Source: Acidobacteriota bacterium (GTDB taxonomy: Bacteria; Acidobacteriota; Blastocatellia; Pyrinomonadales; Pyrinomonadaceae). Taken from it: a stretch of DNA of 12,551 nucleotides. Under the pieces are notes generated by a model. It was given only the letters and a program-made list of their open reading frames with translations. It did no database searches and was not told where the DNA came from. Location of the stretch: the NCBI GenBank assembly GCA_020199975.1, contig JAIVJP010000297.1:1-12551 (forward strand). Direction: 5' to 3'. Shown here piece by piece: positions 1 through 6,665 of this stretch (the first letter of the stretch is position 1; every line of letters starts with the position of its first letter). A program made the position numbers and the translations under genes.

Positions 1-1127
1 CTCTCAAGGAGAGGATTCTGAATTCACTGGGTATGAAGAGTACCGGCTATGACCACCATGGAACCCTCATCGAGAAGCGCGCCTCCGGATACCAAAAGAC
101 GCCAGGCGGTTACGTGAACGCGCCCTACCTCGACATGTCTATCCCTTATGCAGCGGGTTCAATGTATTCAACCGTCGAAGATCTTTACCTCTGGGATCAG
201 GCGCTCTATATGGACCGCGTACTGTCAGCTGCGACGAAAGAACTCATGTATAAGCCTAATCTAGACGACTACGCTTATGGATGGGTGGTAACTAAGGCCA
301 AGTTGGGAACCGGGACAGAAAGTGTGCCGAAGATCAAGCACGGTGGTGGCATCAATGGCTTCAACACCGTGATCGTGCGTTTCCCCGCTCAAAAACATCT
401 CATCGTGATGCTGGATAACACTTCACAAGGCAGAAGTTTGGAGCAGCTCGAACGAGAGTTAACCAATATCCTTTACAACCAGCCATACAACCTGCCCAAG
501 ATGTCAGTTGCTGAAGTATTGTTCAAGACGATCGGAGAAAAAGGCATTGAAGCGGGCCTCGCGCAGTATCGTGATCTCAGAACGCGCCGGGCAAGCGTTT
601 ACGATTTCAGTGAACCGGAGCTAAATCGGCTCGGCTACCAACTGCTTGAAGCGAGAAAACTCAAAGAGGCTGTCGAAGTATTCAAACTCAACGTCGCAGA
701 ATACCCGCAGGGCTTCAACACCTACGATAGTCTGGGCGAAGCTTACATGATTAGCGGCAACACCGAACTCGCGATTCAGAACTACAAGAAGTCGCTTGAA
801 TTGAATCCTCAAAACACCGGCGCAACGGAGATGCTCAAGCGATTGGAGAACAAGTCGGTAGCTGCCGATCCAGAAACTTACGACGCTTACGCCGGCGAAT
901 ATGAGGTGACGCCGACTTCTACGGTCAAGGTTTACAAGGAGGGCGATAAGCTCATGACGCAAGCCACCGGGCAACCTGCCTTCGAACTTTTCCCGGAAAG
1001 CGAAAATAAATTCTTCCTGCGGGTGGTAAACGCAAAGGTAACATTTACCAGAGACGGCAAAGGAGCCGTCACCGGATTGATCATTCACCAAGGTGGGCGA
1101 GACATGCCAGGGAAGAAGATCAAGTAG
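1..1127 (+). CDS. Beta-lactamase-family serine hydrolase with TPR and DUF3471-like C-terminus (5' partial)
   Basis: The reading frame is open from base 3, so the gene begins left of the window. The Met at base 33 is internal: the residues before it (LKERILNSLG) continue the family motif ending in GMKSTGY. Numbering from that Met, residues 1-135 match the C-terminal half of class C beta-lactamase-like (S12/PBP4-type) hydrolases. HGGG at 103-106 sits where the KTG/HxG active-site box is expected. The catalytic SxxK and YxN motifs would lie upstream and are not visible. Residues about 198-272 form two TPR repeats (helix pairs around LLEARKLKEAVEVF and AYMISGNTELAIQNYKKSLELNP). Residues about 283-360 resemble the beta-rich DUF3471 domain often found at the end of these proteins. 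By family this is an exported or periplasmic hydrolase (esterase, D-aminopeptidase or similar); the substrate is unknown. It is convergent with the broken propeller gene downstream. Confidence 0.88.
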   Translation, partial: LKERILNSLGMKSTGYDHHGTLIEKRASGYQKTPGGYVNAPYLDMSIPYAAGSMYSTVEDLYLWDQALYMDRVLSAATKELMYKPNLDDYAYGWVVTKAKLGTGTESVPKIKHGGGINGFNTVIVRFPAQKHLIVMLDNTSQGRSLEQLERELTNILYNQPYNLPKMSVAEVLFKTIGEKGIEAGLAQYRDLRTRRASVYDFSEPELNRLGYQLLEARKLKEAVEVFKLNVAEYPQGFNTYDSLGEAYMISGNTELAIQNYKKSLELNPQNTGATEMLKRLENKSVAADPETYDAYAGEYEVTPTSTVKVYKEGDKLMTQATGQPAFELFPESENKFFLRVVNAKVTFTRDGKGAVTGLIIHQGGRDMPGKKIK

Positions 1128-1169
1128 TGGGCAGACTTTGATTTGGCGCAGCTATTCAGCTACCACAAT

Positions 1170-1374
1170 CGGGAGCGAAGCGTCTCTTAAATTTTCCATT
1201 TGGCATTTTCCATTTATCAGTTGTCATTTTAAGATCGGGTTCGAGGGTCATTTTCTTCCGGTGGAAGATCGCCGTGCCCGATCTCCCTAAATAGTACCAG
1301 TCACGATTTCCTTAAATGACACCTGAGAAATGGAAAATGACAAATGGAAAATAAAATCGGGCGCTTCGCTCCCG
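1170..1374. repeat. Palindromic element A: inverted heptamer arrays (ATTTTCC/ATTTGTC type)
   Basis: The ends are a perfect 13-bp inverted repeat, CGGGAGCGAAGCG at 1170-1182 and its complement at 1362-1374. Inside each end is a tandem array with a strict 7-base period. The left array is 1191-1232: ATTTTCC, ATTTGGC, ATTTTCC, ATTTATC, AGTTGTC, ATTTTAA. The right array is 1325-1352, in inverted orientation. The first four left units (1191-1218) and the right array match at 26 of 28 positions when inverted. Further in, AGATCGGG (1232-1239) pairs with CCCGATCT (1277-1284), and TCTTCC/GGAAGA (1254-1259/1263-1268) forms a small hairpin with a 3-base loop. The whole element could fold as one long hairpin. 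It lies between two convergent genes, so it could act as a bidirectional transcript end. It encodes nothing recognisable. Confidence 0.85.
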
Positions 1375-1416
1375 GTCAGCAACTCTTCTGCCACTAACTA
1401 AATCTCAACGCAAAGA

Positions 1417-2609
1417 CTACCGCTTCTCTCTCACATCGTAAGCATAAATAGTGTCCTGATCCCGGAGGTAAAGCCGTCCGCCGGCGATGACCGGATGCGT
1501 CCAGGTTGGTAGAGAGTCCTGCTGAATGCGGAAGCGGCCCTTCTCACGATATCCCGCAGGGGTCGCTTCGACGAGCCCAACCACTCCGTTTTCGCTGAGT
1601 GCGTAGAGATGTCCGTCGGCGTAGACCAATGAGCCTTTGCCCACGCTGCGGTCTTTCCAGGCGACTTCTCCAGTATCGAAACGCATAGCCGTCAGGATGC
1701 CGCTCGAAAAACCGTAGAGGTGATCGCCGATCAGAATCGAACTGCTGTGGTGGTTGCGCATCTCCTTCGTGAAATAGATTTCCCATAGTCCGAAGAAATG
1801 AACACTCGGTTGCCCCGGGCAACAGGCGTCGCCGCGTTGGCCACGTTATTGGCGGCGCGCGGGTACTCCCATAAGAGCTTGCCGTCTTTCAGGTCGAGCC
1901 CCAGCCCACGCGTGTGGGTAAAGAAAACCACCTGCGTGGTGTTTCCGACCTGGACGGGAATCGCCGAGGAATATCCAGCTCGGTCGCTCTGGCTCTTCCA
2001 GATCAGCGAGCCGTCCTTTTTGTTGAGCGCGACAATCGAAGCGCCGGGCCCGCCGGCGTTGATTAGGAGTTTCTCGCCAACCACCAGAGGCGACTCGCTG
2101 ATCCCCCAGGTGATGTTCTCACCGCCAAACTTCTGGAGGACATTCATTGTCCAGATGACGCGGCCCGTGCGCGCATCGAGAGCTGAGAGGTCACCGCTCC
2201 CGCCGAGGGCATAGAGGTTTTTGCCGTCTACCGTGGGAGTCCCGCGCGGGCCATCGCCACGATCGTTGCGGAAGCGGGTGCCGTGGGGCGTTGCCCACGC
2301 TTCTTTTCCCGATGCGACATCGAAAGCAATCACGTATTCGCGGTCGCCCCTGATCCCCATCGTAAAGAGATGGCCGTTGGCAATTGCAAACGACGAGTAT
2401 CCACCTCCCGCGCCTGTGGCCTTCCAGGCTAGCGGCGGGCCATTCTCGGGCCACTGCTTCAGCAGACCCGTCTCTTTGGAGATGCCGTCACGGTTCGGAC
2501 CGCGCCATTGTGGCCAGTCAGCGCCGACTTGAGCTGCAATCTCGGTGGACAAGAACAGAGCGATGACTGCGAGACTCATCATCAGAGTCTTGATGCTAAT
2601 GGTCTTCAT
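1417..2609 (-). pseudogene. PQQ-like beta-propeller protein, broken by internal deletion and frameshift
   Basis: This is a secreted, PQQ-type (BamB-like) beta-propeller. The start ATG at 2609 has AAGGAG at 2618-2623, 8 bases away. Residues 1-26 are a signal peptide ending IAA-Q. DWPQWRGPNRDG lies at 31-42, the hallmark of this planctomycete/acidobacterial group. Propeller motifs of the form xGxxxW follow: ASGKEAW, RTGRVIW, KDGSLIW, KDGKLLW. The first frame runs well to ISSDYG (residue 276, base about 1782), then becomes unrelated and stops at 1731. The family sequence resumes in another frame as EIYFTKEMRNHHSSS from about 1782 and runs to the TAG at 1417, including a fifth motif, DTGEVAW. The paralogue at 11174 has 25 residues between its SSGYG and MKN; only about 8 remain here, so about 17 codons are missing. 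A simple ribosomal frameshift would not restore them. It is either a pseudogene or an assembly error. The ligand is unknown. Confidence 0.85.
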
Positions 2610-2617
2610 TTGCGAAT

Positions 2618-2623
2618 CTCCTT
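2618..2623 (-). promoter_or_regulatory. Shine-Dalgarno site of the broken propeller gene
   Basis: On the minus strand this reads AAGGAG, 8 bases before the ATG at 2609. The intact initiation signal and signal peptide indicate that the gene was disrupted recently, or only in the assembly. Confidence 0.7.
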
Positions 2624-2689
2624 AACATGGTGGGCAGAACCTCTTAACAGTTGGGGAGTATGTTTGCGAACACTAGTAGTGAAACAACC

Positions 2690-3139
2690 TCATGATTGCG
2701 GTTTGAAATAGAGCACCATTCCGGCGCCCGCGGCCGCCAACACAAAACCGACGTAGAGCAAGGGATTGGGTGCTGTCTTAGGCGGATGCAGCCACATCGA
2801 AAAAATCACGTTGACGAGCGGCGCGCCCGCGAAGACGAGCGGCATCACATAAGTTGGCAGGCCGCCTGATTTGAAGGCGAAAATAATGCATACAGCACCG
2901 ATTGCGCCCAGCGCTCCACCTGCAATTGCCGCTAACGACCCCTTTGTTGTGAAGCCTTGCAACTGCCCCTGATAGGACAGGTTGGCCACCGGCACCAACA
3001 CACCGATTAAGAAGTAAGCGAGTCCTACACAGAGCAAGGCGCGCATTGGGTTGCCGAGAGCAATCTGCCCGCGGTGCAGGGCTGGTCCATACAGGCCCCA
3101 CGCCAGCGCGGCGCCGAGTGCGAAGATTATCCAAAGCAT
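2690..3139 (-). CDS. EamA/DMT-like small integral membrane protein, 149 aa
   Basis: The protein is almost entirely hydrophobic, with five probable transmembrane helices at residues 2-18, 33-52, 67-89, 96-116 and 126-145. It is the size of a single EamA (drug/metabolite transporter) domain, roughly half a full ten-helix transporter. Recognisable stretches include an N-terminal AALAWGLYGPALHRG, a central GALGAIGAVCIIFAFKSGG, and YVMPLVFAGAPLVN followed by a C-terminal HPPK loop. Half-size members usually work as dimers; that is family knowledge, not shown here. The substrate cannot be assigned. The ATG at 3139 has only a weak purine-rich stretch upstream. The gene lies 80 bases upstream of the broken propeller gene on the same strand, so co-transcription is possible. 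Heptamer element B separates it from the TonB receptor gene. Confidence 0.75.
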   Translation of the reverse strand: MLWIIFALGAALAWGLYGPALHRGQIALGNPMRALLCVGLAYFLIGVLVPVANLSYQGQLQGFTTKGSLAAIAGGALGAIGAVCIIFAFKSGGLPTYVMPLVFAGAPLVNVIFSMWLHPPKTAPNPLLYVGFVLAAAGAGMVLYFKPQS

Positions 3140-3172
3140 TGGGGAGACCCTCTCTTCGTGAATCGTGAATCT

Positions 3173-3306
3173 GAACTTTGTACTTGGAACCTTGTACTTT
3201 GTACTTTGTCGTTAGAACTTTGGCGCTCCCGGTCACTGAGCTTCGAGGTTCGAGGTACTAGGCTCAAAGCACGAAGTACAAAGCTCCAAGTACAAAGTTC
3301 AAAGTT
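3173..3306. repeat. Palindromic element B: inverted heptamer arrays (WACTTTG type)
   Basis: The left array, 3174-3222, holds seven tandem heptamers: AACTTTG, TACTTGG, AACCTTG, TACTTTG, TACTTTG, TCGTTAG, AACTTTG. The right array, 3244-3306, holds nine heptamers in inverted orientation, ending CAAAGTT CAAAGTT and decaying toward CGAGGTT at its inner end. Bases 3173-3201 pair with 3272-3300 at 26 of 29 positions, including 15 perfect (GAACTTTGTACTTGG). Between the arrays is a 21-base spacer containing CGCTCCCGGTCA (3224-3235), a 12-mer also present in element A (1367-1378). The element lies between the stop of the TonB receptor gene and the start of the EamA-like gene, both on the minus strand. 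It may form a strong hairpin that uncouples their expression. Apparent coding across it is an artefact of the 7-base repeat. Confidence 0.88.
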
Positions 3307-3320
3307 CTATTCATCATGCG

Positions 3321-6300
3321 CTAAAAAACAATTCTCAGTCCTAGTTGGATCTGGCGCGATGACGTGACCGTCGATCGGATGCGGCCAAACGTGGTCAGCG
3401 GAGCCTCATTATCCGCCTGGCCTGCGAAAGCCGTCAGCGACGGCGGCGCGAAGTTGGCACGATTGAAGAGGTTGAATGCCTCCACACGTAATTGCAGGTT
3501 GCCTGACTCACCGAGCAGCCGAGTTATCTTCGTGTTTTTGACGAGGGCTAGATCGAAGCTGCGGTGATTCGGACCAATGAACGCGCCGCGACCGGTGTTG
3601 CCGAGCGTACCCGCGGGTGGAATTACAAACGCCGCAGGGTTGAAATATTGGTCAGGGCGACCGATGACTGCCGTTTGATAAGTGAATCCCGGCGCGATCG
3701 AAGCGCGGTCGCGTCCGATGCCCGGGCCCAGTGATGGCTGCCATAGCGATTGCGAGCGGTTCGCCGCTACGAAGACCGTCAACGGGTTGCCGCTACGCCA
3801 ATTAGTGATACTGGCGAACTGCCAACCATCGAGCAGTGTTTTGGCTGTGCCCTCCAACTTGCGAGCGAAGGGAATGCTCCAGGTGAAGTTGACGACCAGG
3901 TTGTGTTTGGCGTGATAGTCGGCCAGGCCTTTGTTGTAGTTGAGTCCGGGGGACTCCGGGAAGGCGGTCGTCGTCCCGTTCGTTGCGTCTGAGAAGAAGG
4001 TCGACGCCTGCGTCGTGTCGATATTTCGCGAAAAGGTGTACGCAGACTGAATAGTGAAGCTGCGGTTCCAACGCTTCCGCAATTCGAAGATCATCGCGTT
4101 GTACCATGAATTGCCGTCGCTGCTCTTGAGTTCAATCGTAGAAAAAGCAGTGTTCTGTCGTCCCGCGCCCGGAGGGTAGAAAGGCGTGCCGTCGGGACGA
4201 ATCGTGGGCAGCGCCGTGTTCACGTCGTTGCTGCGTAGCAAGTGAACGCCTCGCGAGCCGGCGTAGGCAAGCGTAGCCACCGTATCCCAGGGCAGCTCGT
4301 GTTGCACGCTCAGGTTGTAGACATTCACATAAGGGTTATCGAGATCAAACTGCACGGGGCGGATTGAATTCGCGAAAGCGCACGACAGCGGCGCGGCTGG
4401 GAAAGCAGGCCGGCAAGGCGAAGTAGCGGTGAAGCCAATAGCTATGCGCGGCGTTGCCGGTGGATTCGTTACCGTAACGATCAGATTCTGCTGGTTGTTG
4501 GTATTGAAGTAGAGCCCATAACCGCCGCGCACGCTCGTTTTGCCGGCACCGAAAAGATCCCAGGCAAACCCAACGCGTGGGGAGAGATTCTTGCGCGTCG
4601 GGTTCTGGTAGAGCGGTCCAATGGTAGGAGCGCGATCCGTCAACGACGGCAGGGCCGAATCGCGGCCGTAGAGGGATGCAATCGGAAAGTGTCTTGCACG
4701 TAACCAGCGAAAAGCGTGAAGCGCCAGTAACGATCGAGCGCGCCGTTAGGCGTTAGCCCGAGAAAGCTCTGCGGCGTGTTGAGCAGGAAGTTTCTTAGGT
4801 TGGCAAAAGTCCAGATGCCAAGCGAGAAGGTCGGGTTCACCATGTTGTCCTGATAGCGTTCCACAACCCCGCCGACCTTGATGAGATGCCGGCCACGGGT
4901 GTGCACCGCGCCGTATTCGCCGCCGAAAACGTTTTGCGTCAGCCTCACGCTGACGGAGGTTTGCGGACCGAAGCGCGGAACACCACCAATGTCGATGTTG
5001 CCAAGGGACTCACGGCCGGGAATGAACGGGGGCAGAGTTTGCGTCGTGTTGGATTCCACCTGTTGACCAATGCGGGTGCGGGCAAAGTTGAAACGCAACG
5101 TGTGAATCGTCGCCGTACTTTGGATAAAACGATGCTCGGCGGTAAAGAACTGATTGCGCGAGCGAAACGCGCGCGGAAACTGCGGGAATTCGGTTGGCAG
5201 TTGCTGATCCGCATCGTCGAATGTGTAGCGGGCGAAGGACTGTTGTCGCTGGCTCCAATTGTGATCGAAGCGGCCCTGCGTGAAGTGCTGCTTGATCTGG
5301 CGGTTGAAGCCGAAGTTGTACTCGGCCAGTCCACCTCCCAGATTAGTGCCATTGGGCAGGGGAAACTCGTCGAGGTAGGGTCTGACGGCGGCGTTGACGA
5401 CCACCGTCCCGGTCGGCAGTATCCCGTTACGCGCGTTCAAATCGGGCACCACGGTTCGGACTGTCTGGCCCAAGTTTTCCCGTAGCGATTCGTAACCGAA
5501 AAAGAAAAAAGTCTGGTCTTGCTTGATTGGCCCACCAATACTGCCGCCAAACTGATTCCGCTTGAACTCGGGCTTTTCCGCCCCATCAAAAAAGTTACGC
5601 GCGTCGAAGTTGTCGTTGCGATGAAACCAGTAGAGCGATCCGTGAAGGGCATTGGTGCCGGATTTGCTGATGGCGTTGATCTGGCCTCCGGCATTGCGCC
5701 CAAACTCGGCGCCGTATGAGTTCGCTTCTACGCGAAACTCTCTGATTGTTTCTACCCCCAGAACCGTGCCGGCGGCGCTGCCGGCCGGGCCATTGGTGAA
5801 ATCGTTCTGGGGCGTACCGTCAAGCAGGTAAACATTCGATCGCGGGTCCTGGCCATTGATGCTCATGCCGAGACCGTGCGCCACGACCGAACCTCCGTCG
5901 CGATGCGAATAACCGATCACGCCCGGCTGGAGCAAGGCGAGGTCAGTGTAGTTTCTGCCATTCAGTGGTAACTCCCTTATGGCTTGTTCACCCACCAGGT
6001 AACTGAGCTCCTGACTCTGCGTGTTTACCAAAACTTCGCCACTGTCGACATTCACGGCGGCAGTGAGTCCGGCGACTCTCATCACCAGGGAAACGGCCGT
6101 GGTGTCGTTTACGGTGAGCCTGACATTGGGAAAGCCGAGGGGTTCGAAACCGGCAAACTCGGCTTGCAGTTCATAAAAGCCAACAGGTAATCCCGGAAAA
6201 ACGAACCTTCCTTCGTCCTCGCTCGTAGTAACCCTCACAAGTCCAGTTTCAAGATGTTTCGCGGTCACTTGGACGCCGAGCAGCACTGCTCCGTTGGAAT

Positions 6301-6427
6301 CTTTGATATCTCCTGTGATGGTGCTGTCGGTTTGAGCGGCAACGCTGATAGTGTAAATGACAACCAGACAGGTTAGCCCCAGCACTCTTTGGCATAATGC
6401 GGGAAACGAAAGTGGGAAAAAACTCAT
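3321..6427 (-). pseudogene. Oar-like TonB-dependent receptor, broken by internal deletion and frameshift
   Basis: This is an outer-membrane TonB-dependent receptor of the Oar-like class. The N-terminal part (start ATG at 6427) has a signal peptide at residues 1-31 (cleavage near SVAA-Q) and a carboxypeptidase-regulatory-like domain at about 34-120. The plug follows, with ELPLNGRNY at 152-160 and GQDPRSNVYLLDGTPQNDF, then barrel strands. It ends after YVQDTFRLHP (residue 585, base about 4673) with an out-of-frame tail stopping near 4640. The C-terminal part resumes in another frame at about 4670 as YGRDSALPSLTDRAP and continues 449 residues to LGLRIVF, with the terminal Phe expected of outer-membrane barrels. 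The segment normally between them, a barrel strand of the LTLNLGLRYE type, is absent: roughly 20 codons. With it the protein would be about 1050 residues, like its divergent neighbour. The ligand is unknown. It is a pseudogene or an assembly error. Confidence 0.85.
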
Positions 6428-6665
6428 CTTTGCATGTGCTCCGGTTTGACGTGTGGGCTCTCAGGTCTCAATACTATACATTCTAGCAATCAGTTTCAGA
6501 CATTGTCAGGTCAATACGTGGACATAACCGCAGGTTCTGGATGATGATGGATTCCGCGCTACTTTTCTTACCATCATTCCCTTCGTTTTGGTATTAATGT
6601 CGAAGCCTAAGAAGACCGCTTCCAAATTTCCGTAATTCTTACCGAGAATCAGTAAGGAGATCATT
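6428..6665. promoter_or_regulatory. Divergent intergenic region between two TonB receptor genes
   Basis: These 238 bases separate the start codons of two divergent receptor genes, so both promoters should lie here. On the minus strand TATAGT (6472-6477) is a possible -10 box for the left gene, but no well-spaced -35 box is seen. An interrupted inverted repeat, ATGATGG (6544-6550) and CCATCAT (6571-6577), spans a 20-base gap and could be an operator; this is speculative. No convincing riboswitch or small gene is visible. Confidence 0.4.
6654..6660 (+). promoter_or_regulatory. Shine-Dalgarno site fixing a TTG start for the right-hand TonB receptor
   Basis: AAGGAGA lies at 6654-6660, with the AGGAG core six bases before TTG at 6666. 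The first in-frame ATG is at 6693, 34 bases from the core and inside the hydrophobic signal peptide. Starting there would remove its basic N-terminus (MKSIAAK). The TTG start is therefore preferred. Confidence 0.75.

Noticed and set aside
1093..1290. Plus-strand open frame after the hydrolase
   Set aside because: It overlaps the hydrolase end, runs into heptamer element A, and has no family-like composition.
1191..1352. CRISPR array suggested by short regular repeats
   Set aside because: The units are 7 bases with no spacers, arranged in inverted pairs, and there are no cas genes.
1731..1800. Programmed ribosomal frameshift in the propeller gene
   Set aside because: A conserved segment of about 17 codons is missing at the junction, so a frameshift alone would not yield a normal protein, and no slippery heptamer with a downstream structure is evident.
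2778..3367. Open frames across 3140-3310 with repeated KYKVQ / LCTLSL-like peptides
   Set aside because: The repeating peptides are the translation of the 7-base tandem arrays and lie antisense to or out of frame with the EamA-like gene.
4886..5485. Long (199-codon) plus-strand frame antisense to the broken TonB receptor
   Set aside because: It mirrors a conserved barrel-coding region; long antisense frames are expected in such GC-rich coding DNA.
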